DNA of 64,000 nt from Taibaiella koreensis (GTDB lineage: Bacteria > Bacteroidota > Bacteroidia > Chitinophagales > Chitinophagaceae), in the NCBI RefSeq assembly GCF_003545715.1, contig NZ_QVNU01000001.1:1357962-1421961 (forward strand), written 5' to 3'. How positions within the stretch are numbered: position 1 is the first letter of the stretch; every line of letters starts with the position of its first letter. Under the pieces are notes generated by a model. It was given only the letters and a program-made list of their open reading frames with translations. It was not told the origin of the DNA and searched no databases. Positions 34,256 through 43,316 of this stretch are shown piece by piece. The position numbers were made by a program, and so were the translations under genes.

Positions 34256-35593
34256 ATGAATGACTTCTTCGCGGCACGGTCCCAGATGGCATTGTCCCTT
34301 GGGTTCCATATTATTTTCTCTTGTATAGGCATGGTAATGCCTTTTTTTATGGCCATAAGTCACTACTACTGGTTGCGTACCGGCGATGTGGTCTTTCGCA
34401 ATGTGACCCGTGCCTGGAGCAAAGGTGTGGCTATCTTTTTCGCCACTGGAGCGGTTTCCGGCACTGTACTCTCCTTTGAGCTCGGCTTGCTCTGGCCCGA
34501 ATTCATGAAACATGCCGGTCCTATTTTCGGCATGCCCTTTTCCCTGGAAGGCACAGCATTCTTCATTGAAGCCATTGCGCTGGGCTTCTTCCTCTACGGC
34601 TGGGACAAGTTCAATAAATGGTTCCATTGGTTCACCGGCGTAGTTGTCGGCATCAGCGGCCTGGCTTCCGGTATACTGGTTGTGGCTGCCAATGCCTGGA
34701 TGAATAATCCAGCGGGCTTTACCTATCGCGATGGCGTCTACTCCGATATTGATCCTATAAAGGCAATGTTCAATGATGCCTGGTTGTCGCAGGCCCTGCA
34801 TATGATGGTGGCCGCTTTTGTGGCCACCGGTTTTGCAGTAGCGGGCGTACATGCGTTAATGGTCCTGAAAGGGAAGAATGTACGCTTCCATTCTGCGGCT
34901 TTCCGCATTGCAGCTGCTTTTGCGACCATAGCAGCATTGCTGCAGCCTTTGAGCGGCGATATCTCTGCTAGGGATGTAGCCCGGCGGCAGCCGGCCAAGC
35001 TGGCGGCCATGGAGGCGCACTTTCATACCGAAAGCCGCGCCCCGCTTATCATAGGCGGTATCCCCGATGAGGAGCGGAAAGAAGTGCGCTATGCGCTGAA
35101 GCTTCCGGCCTTGCTGAGCCTTATGATCGACCATGATCCGGATGCGGTGGTGAAAGGGCTCGACCAGATCCCGGAAGCCGATCATCCGCCGGTAGCCGTA
35201 ACGCATTACGCTTTCCAGGTCATGGTAGGCCTGGGCATGTTTATGGTCGCTGTTTCCATTCTCTATTACTTTATTATCTGGAAGAAAAAGCGCTGGCGGG
35301 ATAAACGTTGGCTGCTGAAACTCTTTGTGCTGGCTACACCCATGGGCTTTATTGCTGTGGAGGCCGGCTGGACAGTAACCGAAGTGGGCAGGCAACCCTG
35401 GATCATTTATGGTATTATGCGTACCCGCGATGCCGTAACGCCTATGCCCGGCATCAGCTATTCTTTCCTGTTGTTCAGCCTCATTTATTTATCCTTATCG
35501 GTGATCGTGATCTTTATGCTGTACCGCCAGATACGTATGGTCGACAAACTTTATGATGTACCCTTACCTGTTTTCAAAAATCCTGAGGCATGA
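34256..35593 (+). CDS. cydA: Cytochrome bd ubiquinol/menaquinol oxidase subunit I
   Basis: 445 residues with about nine transmembrane helices. It is the heme-bearing subunit of the bd oxidase, which oxidises quinol and reduces O2 in the inner membrane. Visible landmarks are SLGFHIIFSCIGMVMPF with a heme-ligand His, the GRQPW motif (VGRQPWIIYGIMRT), and a short Q-loop that makes it shorter than the 522-residue E. coli protein, as in the CIO/short-loop class. The stop overlaps the cydB start by 4 bases (ATGA). Heme for it is made by the hem cluster 3 kb downstream. Confidence 0.95.
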   Translation: MNDFFAARSQMALSLGFHIIFSCIGMVMPFFMAISHYYWLRTGDVVFRNVTRAWSKGVAIFFATGAVSGTVLSFELGLLWPEFMKHAGPIFGMPFSLEGTAFFIEAIALGFFLYGWDKFNKWFHWFTGVVVGISGLASGILVVAANAWMNNPAGFTYRDGVYSDIDPIKAMFNDAWLSQALHMMVAAFVATGFAVAGVHALMVLKGKNVRFHSAAFRIAAAFATIAALLQPLSGDISARDVARRQPAKLAAMEAHFHTESRAPLIIGGIPDEERKEVRYALKLPALLSLMIDHDPDAVVKGLDQIPEADHPPVAVTHYAFQVMVGLGMFMVAVSILYYFIIWKKKRWRDKRWLLKLFVLATPMGFIAVEAGWTVTEVGRQPWIIYGIMRTRDAVTPMPGISYSFLLFSLIYLSLSVIVIFMLYRQIRMVDKLYDVPLPVFKNPEA

Positions 35594-36627
35594 TCTATAT
35601 CGTCATCGGTTACCTGTGGGCTTCTATATTGCTGTACCTGCTATTGGGTGGCGCCGACTTCGGCGCGGGCATCATCGAGCTGTTCACCTCCCGGAAGAAC
35701 AAGGAAAAAACGCAGCATACCGCTTATAAGGCTATCGGGCCGCTATGGGAGGCCAATCACATGTGGCTCATCATCGCCATTGTGATCCTTTTTGTAGGTT
35801 TTCCGGCCATCTATACCACCATGTCGGTACACCTGCATATACCGCTGCTGCTGATGCTCCTGGGTATTATCGCCAGGGGTACGGCGCTTACCTTCCGGCA
35901 CTATGACGCTGTGGTCGATGACTGGCAAACGCTTTACCGGCGTATCTTTACCTATTCCAGTTTTGTTACACCCTTATTCCTCGGCATTATTGCCGGCAGC
36001 ACGGTTTCGGGGCAGATCGATACGGAAGCGAAGACCTTTGCCGGCGCTTATCTATCCGGCTGGCTCCAGCTGTTCCCGGTCAGCGTAGGCTTTTTTACCG
36101 TAACCATCTGCGGCTTTCTGGCTGCGGTTTATCTTATCGGCGAGGCAACAGACGAAGCGGATAAGACGCGCTACCGGATCAAGTCGAGGGTATTCCAGAA
36201 CCTGGCCATCTTCTGTGGTGTTTTGGTGTTTGCAGCGGCAGCTTACGAGCATATCCCGCTCTGGAGCTGGGTTTTCGGGCAACCGGTGGGTATTGCAGCG
36301 GTGGCATTAGCATCGCTGTCGGTAATCCTGTTCCGTATCCTGCTGCGGAGACCCGGCCGGCAACCTTTGCGTATGCTGGCGGCCTTTCAAATATGTATGA
36401 TCCTGCTGGTGACCACCTATCATCATTATCCCGATATCGTTTTGCTGAAGAATGGTCATCATCTCTCCCTGTTGGAAGAGCAGGGGCAACAAAAGACCAC
36501 CGAAGCCCTGGGCTGGGCGCTCATACTGGGAAGCCTTTTTATTCTGCCCGCACTATTTTACCTGATGTATGCGTTCCAGATGAAAAGCCGTAAAAAGGTA
36601 TACGGGCAGGCAACGATGCACGAATAG
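35590..36627 (+). CDS. cydB: Cytochrome bd oxidase subunit II
   Basis: 345 residues, about eight to nine hydrophobic helices. The start MIYIVIGYLWASILLYLLLGGADFGAGIIEL is the standard CydB N-terminus (LGGADFGAG), and GPLWEANHMWLI is the conserved following block. It forms the bd oxidase with CydA and stabilises its hemes. It overlaps cydA by 4 bases. No cydX or cydCD gene is adjacent. Confidence 0.95.
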   Translation: MIYIVIGYLWASILLYLLLGGADFGAGIIELFTSRKNKEKTQHTAYKAIGPLWEANHMWLIIAIVILFVGFPAIYTTMSVHLHIPLLLMLLGIIARGTALTFRHYDAVVDDWQTLYRRIFTYSSFVTPLFLGIIAGSTVSGQIDTEAKTFAGAYLSGWLQLFPVSVGFFTVTICGFLAAVYLIGEATDEADKTRYRIKSRVFQNLAIFCGVLVFAAAAYEHIPLWSWVFGQPVGIAAVALASLSVILFRILLRRPGRQPLRMLAAFQICMILLVTTYHHYPDIVLLKNGHHLSLLEEQGQQKTTEALGWALILGSLFILPALFYLMYAFQMKSRKKVYGQATMHE

Positions 36628-36655
36628 CATTGCTTGTTGCCGTAACCGGAACAGC

Positions 36656-37081
36656 CTATTTAAGGATGTTGTTTTTTACTCCTTCATGGTGTTGCGCCGC
36701 AGCATCCTTTTTGTACCCGATCACCAGGTACAGGAACAGCACACGTGAAAAGCGCATCAGCCAGGGCTGCAGGATCAAAGACAGTATGGTAGCGGCGCCC
36801 AGGTAATAAAAAACGCTGTTGTCCTTGTAGGAAATGCCGAATACGGGCCAGTAAATGCAGAGGGTAAGGATGAAGATAATAAAGACAAAGACAAAGTTCA
36901 TACCCTGCCCGTAATTCTGCTCCACTTTGATCTTTTGGCCGCAGCTGTGGCAATGCTCTTCCATGCGCAAGCAAGTCTTCAAAGGAAAAACATGCTTTTG
37001 GGTGAATAGATTGCCCTGACGACAACGCGGGCATTTGCTACCCAACAAGCCTTTAAGCAAAGAAACGGAACGGGTTGACAT
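36656..37081 (-). CDS. DUF983 membrane protein with zinc-ribbon cysteines
   Basis: 141 residues. The N-terminal region has two CxxC pairs (SKCPRCRQG and HCHSCGQK-like CHSC), the usual DUF983 zinc ribbon, followed by two transmembrane helices (FVFVFIIFILTLCIYW and YLGAATILSLIL). The family is sometimes encoded near cytochrome oxidase assembly genes. It converges with cydB, 28 bp apart. The function is unknown. Confidence 0.88.
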   Translation of the reverse strand: MSTRSVSLLKGLLGSKCPRCRQGNLFTQKHVFPLKTCLRMEEHCHSCGQKIKVEQNYGQGMNFVFVFIIFILTLCIYWPVFGISYKDNSVFYYLGAATILSLILQPWLMRFSRVLFLYLVIGYKKDAAAQHHEGVKNNILK

Positions 37082-37150
37082 AGACGGCGCAAAGGTACGT
37101 ATTGGATGTAAGAATCAGGTATCAAGTATCAAGTACCAAGTATTACGTAC

Positions 37151-37241
37151 CTAATACCTAATACCTAATACCTAATACCTAATACCTAATACCTAATACC
37201 TAATACCTAATACCTAATACCTAATACCTAATACCTAATAC
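37151..37241. repeat. Perfect heptanucleotide tandem repeat (CTAATAC)x13
   Basis: Thirteen exact copies of CTAATAC, 91 bp, between the divergent DUF983 and MFS transporter genes. Flanking bases (37105-37150 and 37260-37320) are degenerate relatives such as AAGTATCAAGTACC and TCTAACATC. No gene is present between 37082 and 37334. Confidence 0.97.
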
Positions 37242-37334
37242 GTAGCTTACAATTGCTTACATTCTTGTCCCCTGCTTTCAATCTAATATCTAAAGTCTAA
37301 CATCTAAAGTCTAATCTCTATCTTGTGGCCCGAC

Positions 37335-38615
37335 ATGACTGAAAAGATCTCTTCGCGCAGGCTGAAAGCCATTTTCGGCGGCTCCATCGGCAACCTGGTG
37401 GAATGGTATGATTGGTATGCCTATTCCGCCTTTTCCATTTATTTTTCCGCCGCCTTTTTTCCCGAAGGCAATGCTACAGCGCAGCTGCTGAACAGCGCCG
37501 GCATCTTTGCCCTGGGTTTTCTCATGCGTCCGCTGGGGGGCTGGCTGTTTGGCCGTATCGCCGATAAGGCAGGGCGGAAGCAATCGATGCTGCTATCCGT
37601 AGTGCTCATGTCGCTGGGGTCGCTACTGATCGCCTGTACACCTGCATACAAAACAATAGGCATCCTGGCGCCCATCCTGCTCCTGGTGGCCCGTCTACTG
37701 CAAGGGCTAAGCGTCGGCGGCGAATATGGGGTTTCCGCTACCTACCTCAGCGAAATGGCTTCGCGCAACAGAAGGGGCTTTTATTCCAGCTTCCAGTATG
37801 TAACACTTATCGGCGGCCAGCTGATCGCGCTGGGCTTACAGTTGTTGCTGCAAAAGCTTTTGCTCACTCCGGAGCAACTGTCGGCATGGGGCTGGCGCAT
37901 ACCCTTCGCTTTCGGAGCGGTATTGTCGGTGATCGCATTATACCTTCGCCGCAACCTGGACGAGACGCATGCCTTCGAACAGCAGCAAAAGCCGGAAGCG
38001 AAGAAGGGAACGATCGGGGAACTGATGAAGCATCCCAAGGCTTTGCTGACCGTGGTAGGGCTTACGCTGGGAGGGACACTGGCCTTTTACACCTATACGA
38101 CTTATATGCAAAAATTCCTGGTCAATACGGTGCAGCTCAGCAAAGAGCAATCCACCCTGATCTCGTTTTTGTCCCTGTTCATATTTGCCTGCCTGCAGCC
38201 GCTGTTTGGCCTGCTATCTGACCGTATCGGGCGTAAGCCTTTACTGATCGGCTTTGGTCTGTTGGGCACGTTGTGCACAGTGCCGCTACTTACTGCACTG
38301 AGTCACGCCAGCAGCCAATGGGGCGCTTTTGCCCTGCTGCTGGCGGCTTTGGTAATTGTAAGCGGCTATACCAGCATCAATGCGGTGGTTAAGGCCGAGC
38401 TGTTTCCCGCCGAGGTAAGGGCCTTGGGTGTGGGATTGCCCTATGCGCTTACGGTCGCCTTATTTGGCGGTACAGCGGAATACATTGCTTTATGGATGAA
38501 GGAAGCAGGGCATGAGACCCTGTACTATTGGTACATTACGGGCTGCATCCTGGTGTCGCTGCTGGTATACTTATTCATGGGAGATACCAGGAAGGAGTCT
38601 AAGATAGAAGCGTAA
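37335..38615 (+). CDS. MFS metabolite:H+ symporter family transporter
   Basis: 426 residues from the ATG at 37335, with twelve hydrophobic segments. The MHS-family hallmark GNLVEWYDWYAYSAFS occurs at the start, and the MFS loop motifs GRIADKAGRKQ and LSDRIGRKPLL are present in both halves; SVGGEYGVSATYLSE matches the KgtP/ProP type. Such proteins import organic acids or osmolytes with protons. It stands alone downstream of the heptamer repeat and converges with hemJ across 4 bp. Confidence 0.92.
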   Translation: MTEKISSRRLKAIFGGSIGNLVEWYDWYAYSAFSIYFSAAFFPEGNATAQLLNSAGIFALGFLMRPLGGWLFGRIADKAGRKQSMLLSVVLMSLGSLLIACTPAYKTIGILAPILLLVARLLQGLSVGGEYGVSATYLSEMASRNRRGFYSSFQYVTLIGGQLIALGLQLLLQKLLLTPEQLSAWGWRIPFAFGAVLSVIALYLRRNLDETHAFEQQQKPEAKKGTIGELMKHPKALLTVVGLTLGGTLAFYTYTTYMQKFLVNTVQLSKEQSTLISFLSLFIFACLQPLFGLLSDRIGRKPLLIGFGLLGTLCTVPLLTALSHASSQWGAFALLLAALVIVSGYTSINAVVKAELFPAEVRALGVGLPYALTVALFGGTAEYIALWMKEAGHETLYYWYITGCILVSLLVYLFMGDTRKESKIEA

Positions 38616-38619
38616 GGGA

Positions 38620-39162
38620 TCAGGAGCGGCGCAACTTACGGTATAGCCGTATCGCCAGCATCAGCAGGATCACCAGCAGGATGAGGCCGATTAATCCCCA
38701 CAGCCAGCTCATAGCCGATTTTACCGTAGCCAGCATGACGATGGCGACAAGAAAAATGGTAGCGACCTCGTTCCAAATGCGTAGCTGCTTTGAGCTGTAC
38801 CGGAAGATGCCCTGCTGCTGTTGCCGGAAAATACGGTGCAAACTCAGGAAATAAGCATACAGCAGCAACACGAAGAGCAACTTGATGTGCAGCCAGGGAT
38901 AAGCGCCAAAATCTTCAAGGTAATTCCCTTTCCACAACACCAGCGGACCGAAGATCAGGGTAAGGATCGCAGAAGGTACCGTAATACCATACCATAGCCG
39001 CTTGCTCATGAGTGCAAAATGCTGTTGCAGGATGCTGCGCTCCGGCTCTTCTTTATCCTGTGCTTCACGATTGTAGATAAAGAGCCGCACAATATAGAAC
39101 ATGCCGCTGAACCAGGTCACAATGAAAATGATGTGCAGGGCCTTGAGATAAAGGAAGCTCAT
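38620..39162 (-). CDS. hemJ: Protoporphyrinogen IX oxidase of the HemJ type
   Basis: 180 residues with four to five transmembrane helices. HemJ oxidises protoporphyrinogen IX to protoporphyrin IX in the inner membrane. The start FLYLKALHIIFIVTWFSGMFYIVRLFIY carries the conserved heme-ligand His in ALHII, and the family's KRLWYGITVPSAILTLIFGPLVL is present. It lies 34 bp downstream of hemH on the same strand. HemG and HemY are absent, so HemJ is the likely enzyme of this step. Confidence 0.92.
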   Translation of the reverse strand: MSFLYLKALHIIFIVTWFSGMFYIVRLFIYNREAQDKEEPERSILQQHFALMSKRLWYGITVPSAILTLIFGPLVLWKGNYLEDFGAYPWLHIKLLFVLLLYAYFLSLHRIFRQQQQGIFRYSSKQLRIWNEVATIFLVAIVMLATVKSAMSWLWGLIGLILLVILLMLAIRLYRKLRRS

Positions 39163-39196
39163 AGCAGGAAAATGTTTGGTCGTGCAAAGGTAGCAA

Positions 39197-40219
39197 TCAT
39201 TTCTCTACCCAGCGGACAATGGTATCCACCCATTGCGGACTATCATTAAGGCAGGGAATATAAGTAAGCTCTGTACCGCCTGCATGTTCAAAAGCATGTT
39301 TGCCTTCCATGGCAATTTCTTCAAGCGTCTCCAGGCAATCGTTGATAAAGGCGGGGCAAACCACCAGCAAGCGTTGTACACCCTCTTGTGGTAATGCTTC
39401 CAGTCGCACCGCGGTATAAGGCTTGATCCATTCGTTACCGGCCTGCGTGAGTCGTGACTGAAACGATGTTTCCACTCTTTCCTGCGGAATATTCAGAAAA
39501 GCTGTTACCAGCTGTGTGGTCTCAAGACATTGCTTTTGGTAATTGACCGGCGGCATGACGAAACCGGCTTTGACTTTGTCGCCGGCCGCAAGCGTTGTGG
39601 CAATCGTCTGGTCGTCCTTACGCATATGCCGCTCGGGCAAGCCATGGTAGCTGAACAGGATCTTGTCGTAAGGCCGGTCGAGATAGGGCCGTATCCTTTC
39701 CGACAGCGCCGCGATATAATCCGGGTGGTTGTAAAAAGGGCTGATAAAGCTAAGCGAAAAGGGATAGCCGGATTGTTTGTGTACCTTTTTCACGTAGTCC
39801 ACAGCCGTCCTGTAGCTCGACATGGTATAATGCGGATACAGTGGGAAAACCAGCAACTCCTTAATGTCAGGATGTTCCTCCCGCAGCTGGTCAAGGACTG
39901 CCTTGGGGCAGGGATTGCCATATCTCATGGCAAGGACGACAGGGTAATCCAGCTTTTGCTGTACGGCATCGCCCAGCTGGCGGCTGAGCGCGATGAGCGG
40001 CGATCCGTCGGGGCGCCACACCCGTTTGTAAGCTTCCGCCGACTTTGGTGCACGAAAGGGGGAAATGATCCAATGGACCAGCGGGTAGCGAAAAACCACA
40101 GGGAAGTCCAGCACATTGGTGTCCATGAGAAATTCGTTCAGGTAACGTTGCACATCTTTGGGATCGGTAGAATCCGGGGAGCCGAGATTCATAAGCAGGA
40201 GCGCTTTTGCAGAGGACAT
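39197..40219 (-). CDS. hemH: Ferrochelatase
   Basis: 340 residues from the ATG at 40219 (MSSAKALLLMNLGSP; the longer open frame adds atypical residues). It inserts ferrous iron into protoporphyrin IX, the last step of heme synthesis. The active-site motif KILFSYHGLPERHM and the early NLGSP are present; VCPAFINDCLETLEEIAMEG is the conserved C-terminal block with the metal-site Glu. No iron-sulfur cysteine cluster is seen. It forms a probable operon with hemJ and is divergent from hemA. Confidence 0.95.
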   Translation of the reverse strand: MSSAKALLLMNLGSPDSTDPKDVQRYLNEFLMDTNVLDFPVVFRYPLVHWIISPFRAPKSAEAYKRVWRPDGSPLIALSRQLGDAVQQKLDYPVVLAMRYGNPCPKAVLDQLREEHPDIKELLVFPLYPHYTMSSYRTAVDYVKKVHKQSGYPFSLSFISPFYNHPDYIAALSERIRPYLDRPYDKILFSYHGLPERHMRKDDQTIATTLAAGDKVKAGFVMPPVNYQKQCLETTQLVTAFLNIPQERVETSFQSRLTQAGNEWIKPYTAVRLEALPQEGVQRLLVVCPAFINDCLETLEEIAMEGKHAFEHAGGTELTYIPCLNDSPQWVDTIVRWVEK

Positions 40220-40361
40220 ATAGCAGCTGTAATAATAAAACCGTGGCGAAGGTAATGTCATATCGGGGATGGCCGGGTAGACATATTCCTAATTTTGGTT
40301 AAATCGCCTTGAAATGACAGTTCTATGACAATGCAGGCTCCTAACCATTGCGCTTCTGTGG

Positions 40362-40369
40362 TATTTTTG
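40362..40369 (+). promoter_or_regulatory. -7 box of the hemA-to-hemL operon promoter
   Basis: TATTTTTG matches TAnnTTTG and places transcription start near 40375, after the upstream in-frame ATG at 40325. This supports the TTG at 40400, preceded by AAAGGAG (40387-40393), as the real start of hemA. Confidence 0.6.
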
Positions 40370-40399
40370 CTGCGGTTAAAAAACGCAAAGGAGCACTAC

Positions 40400-41611
40400 T
40401 TGGAAGACTTAAAATCAGCGACGGACTTTTGGGTGATCGGCATCAATTATCGTAAAGCAGATACCACCCTGCGCGGGGCCTATGCCGTTAATGAACATCA
40501 GTACGAAGCGATCTTAGATTCGGCCAAGGTGTTCGGTGTCTCCAGTCTTTTTGTGCTCTCCACTTGTAACCGTACCGAATTATATGGCTTTGCAGAACAG
40601 GCGGATCAGCTGACCGGCTTGCTCTGTCGTCATACAGAAGGCAGTGCGGAGGCCTTTACGGCTCAGGCCTATATCAAAAAGGGAAATGAAGCCCTCAACC
40701 ATATTTTTAATGTGGCCGCGGGGCTCGATTCGCAGATATTGGGTGATTATGAGATCGTAGGCCAAATAAAACAGGCCTTTTATTTTGCCAGAGACCGCGG
40801 CTATACCAATAGCTTTCTCGATCGTCTCTTTAATACCGTATTACAATCCTGCCGTGCCATCCGGAGCGAGACAAAGCTGAGCAGCGGTACTGTTTCCGTA
40901 GCCTTTGCCGCGGTACAGTTTATTCGCAACCGTATAGATAGCTTCGATCACAAACGTATTCTTATCCTGGGCTCCGGTGAAATAGGGCAGGCGGCTTGCC
41001 GCAACCTGCTCACCTTTGCTGGGAAAGATCAGGTAACGCTGATCAATCGTACGGAGGGAAAAGCCCAGGCGCTGGCAGAGGAGCTGGGCCTGCATACGGC
41101 TCCTTTTGAAATGCTGCGACAATATATCCGAGAATGCGATATTATCATCGTGGCTACGGCTGCGGCCACGCCACTGATCACGGTTGCCGACCTGGCGGAA
41201 GGCGATGAAAAGATACTGATCGATTTGTCCATTCCTAACAATATCGATGCTGCTGTGCAGCAATATAAAGGGATTGTTCTAGCCAATGTCGATGACCTTT
41301 CCCGTATCAACGACGAAACGCTCCGTAAACGCCAGGCAGAGATACCCAAAGCTGAAGAGCTAATTACCTGCCATATTCACGAATTTGCAGAATGGTACCT
41401 GATGCAGCAGCACGTACCTGTCCTGAAAGCCGTTAAGGAAAAGCTTCACGCGCTCAACATGCAGCTCGCAGAGGCCCGGCAGCAGGATGACAAACAAGCT
41501 GTGCAAAAAGCTTTGAACACCATGGCAAAGAAAATGCGCACAGAAGAGCAACGGCCGGGCTGCAACTATATCGAAACCATTCACCATTATCTGAAGCAAA
41601 CGGTGGCTTAG
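40400..41611 (+). CDS. hemA: Glutamyl-tRNA reductase
   Basis: 403 residues using a TTG start at 40400, chosen because an AAAGGAG ribosome-binding site lies 6-7 bp upstream and a promoter -7 box sits between this TTG and an upstream in-frame ATG (40325) whose extra residues are not conserved. HemA reduces glutamyl-tRNA to glutamate-1-semialdehyde with NADPH, the first committed heme step in this C5 pathway. VLSTCNRTELYG has the catalytic Cys, the NADPH-binding ILGSGEIGQAACRNL follows, and the C-terminal dimerisation domain is complete. First gene of the plus-strand hem operon. Confidence 0.92.
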   Translation: MEDLKSATDFWVIGINYRKADTTLRGAYAVNEHQYEAILDSAKVFGVSSLFVLSTCNRTELYGFAEQADQLTGLLCRHTEGSAEAFTAQAYIKKGNEALNHIFNVAAGLDSQILGDYEIVGQIKQAFYFARDRGYTNSFLDRLFNTVLQSCRAIRSETKLSSGTVSVAFAAVQFIRNRIDSFDHKRILILGSGEIGQAACRNLLTFAGKDQVTLINRTEGKAQALAEELGLHTAPFEMLRQYIRECDIIIVATAAATPLITVADLAEGDEKILIDLSIPNNIDAAVQQYKGIVLANVDDLSRINDETLRKRQAEIPKAEELITCHIHEFAEWYLMQQHVPVLKAVKEKLHALNMQLAEARQQDDKQAVQKALNTMAKKMRTEEQRPGCNYIETIHHYLKQTVA

Positions 41612-41650
41612 CAGCAATCTGCAATACCCACCCCGCTCCCCGAGTAAACA

Positions 41651-42598
41651 ATGAATCTTCCCCTCTCGATACGTATCGGAACCCGCGACAGTAAACTGGC
41701 CTTATGGCAGGCAGCACGGGTAAAAGAACGACTGGAACAACAAGGCGTTGCATGCACCCTGGTGCCTGTGAAAAGCGAAGGAGACCTGGACCTCGTCACG
41801 CCGCTTTATGCCATGGGCGTAGAAGGTGTTTTTACAAAGACCCTTGATGCGCACCTTTTGAGCGATCGTATCGACATAGCCGTACACTCGATGAAGGATG
41901 TCCCCACACAGCTTGCGGCCGGCCTTGTGCAAGCCGCGGTGCTTGAACGGGGAAATTATAAAGATATACTGATCGCCAGGAATGCCACGGCACAGCAACG
42001 CTTGTTGAACGGAGAGCAGTATCCGGCCGTGATCGCAACGGGCTCAATACGCCGTAAAGCGCAATGGCTGCGTCGTTATCCCGGGCATCGTATCGAAAAC
42101 CTGAGAGGCAATGTTCAAACCCGTATGCAAAAGCTGCAGGACAATGAATGGGAGGGCGCGATCTTTGCAGCAGCGGGCCTCGAGCGTATGGCTATGGCTA
42201 TACCGTATTCGATAGCATTGGACTGGATGCTGCCGGCACCGGCGCAGGGCGCGATCATGGTCGTTTGCCGTGAGCAAGACGATTGGGTGCAGACGCAGTG
42301 CGCTATGCTGAACGATGAGGCAACGGCTGCCTGTGTAAAAGCCGAGCGGGACTTTCTGTCGGCACTTATGGGTGGATGCTCCACGCCTATCAGCGCCCTG
42401 GCAGAATGGGTCGACGGACAGCTTTGCTTCAAAGGAAATATCTTGTCACCTGATGGCAACGATTACCTCGAACACAGCGCAGTGTTTTCATCGGCAGATG
42501 CCGGTACCGCAGGCATCGTGGCTGCTGAAGCCATAAAAGAGCGGGGCGCTGCAAGCATCGTCGCTGCGATCAAAGCACATAAACAGGAGCAAAAATAA
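41651..42598 (+). CDS. hemC: Hydroxymethylbilane synthase (porphobilinogen deaminase)
   Basis: 315 residues. It joins four porphobilinogens to hydroxymethylbilane, using a dipyrromethane cofactor on Cys243 (MGGCSTPISA). The start IRIGTRDSKLALWQA and the VHSMKDVPTQL and TGSIRRKAQWLRRYP motifs are standard. It follows hemA after 39 bp. Confidence 0.96.
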   Translation: MNLPLSIRIGTRDSKLALWQAARVKERLEQQGVACTLVPVKSEGDLDLVTPLYAMGVEGVFTKTLDAHLLSDRIDIAVHSMKDVPTQLAAGLVQAAVLERGNYKDILIARNATAQQRLLNGEQYPAVIATGSIRRKAQWLRRYPGHRIENLRGNVQTRMQKLQDNEWEGAIFAAAGLERMAMAIPYSIALDWMLPAPAQGAIMVVCREQDDWVQTQCAMLNDEATAACVKAERDFLSALMGGCSTPISALAEWVDGQLCFKGNILSPDGNDYLEHSAVFSSADAGTAGIVAAEAIKERGAASIVAAIKAHKQEQK

Positions 42599-42620
42599 AA
42601 CGCGATCTATTCATCAGGCT

Positions 42621-43316
42621 ATTTCTATATTAAGCACAAGGGCTCTGCCCGCAAGCTTGCCCGAAAAAATAAGGCAGGCCGGGTGGGCGATCGATGAAAT
42701 GCCCTTTATCACTACTCATCTGAAAGAAGACCGGGTATTGCGGCAACAGCTGGCGGGCTATGCCGGCCAAGGCGAAATGCTCGCGCTATTCACCAGCCGT
42801 CATGCCGTGGAAGCGGTAACCGCCTTACTACCCGGGCCGCCGGACTGGTCGATTGCCTGTCTCAGCGGCGCCACCTACGCAGCCGTGCGGCTTTACTGGC
42901 CGCTGGAGGCAATCGTAGCCACGGCGCCACATGCCGCAGCATTGGCTGCAGAAGTGATAGCAGCGGCGCCATCAGGCCCCGTGGTATTCTTTTGTGGCGA
43001 TCAAAGGCTGGATCATTTACCCGCTATGCTGAAGCAGGCGGGAATACCTTTTGAAGAGCCGATGGTTTACGAAACAGTCGCTACGCCGCAAAAGGTCGCT
43101 GCACATTACGATGCCGTTTTGTTTTTCAGCCCCAGCGCGGTGCACAGCTTCTTTTCACAGAACGTATTGCCGGAGCGGACAGTCGCTTTTGCGATAGGAG
43201 AGACGACGGCCGGATGTATACAACATTATTCAAAAAACAAGGTCATTAGGGCATCGCAACCCTCAGCGGAGGCGATGATCGACAAGGTGATCGACTATTG
43301 GGACTATGATGAATGA
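42621..43316 (+). CDS. hemD: Uroporphyrinogen-III synthase, no canonical start codon
   Basis: 231 residues if it starts at the ATT codon at 42621. It closes hydroxymethylbilane to uroporphyrinogen III. The conserved N-terminus [25 protein letters not shown] is readable only if the frame starts at or before 42621; there is no in-frame ATG, GTG or TTG between the previous in-frame stop and 42657, where a TTG would cut off that conserved start. An ATT start (42621 or 42609) is the simplest reading. [10 protein letters not shown] and [11 protein letters not shown] are the usual HemD motifs. It overlaps hemE by 11 bases. Confidence 0.8.
   Translation: MSILSTRALPASLPEKIRQAGWAIDEMPFITTHLKEDRVLRQQLAGYAGQGEMLALFTSRHAVEAVTALLPGPPDWSIACLSGATYAAVRLYWPLEAIVATAPHAAALAAEVIAAAPSGPVVFFCGDQRLDHLPAMLKQAGIPFEEPMVYETVATPQKVAAHYDAVLFFSPSAVHSFFSQNVLPERTVAFAIGETTAGCIQHYSKNKVIRASQPSAEAMIDKVIDYWDYDE

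Noticed and set aside
40325-40399. N-terminal extension of HemA from the ATG at 40325
   Set aside because: The -7 box at 40362-40369 and the AAAGGAG plus TTG at 40400 fit better, and the extra residues are not family-like.
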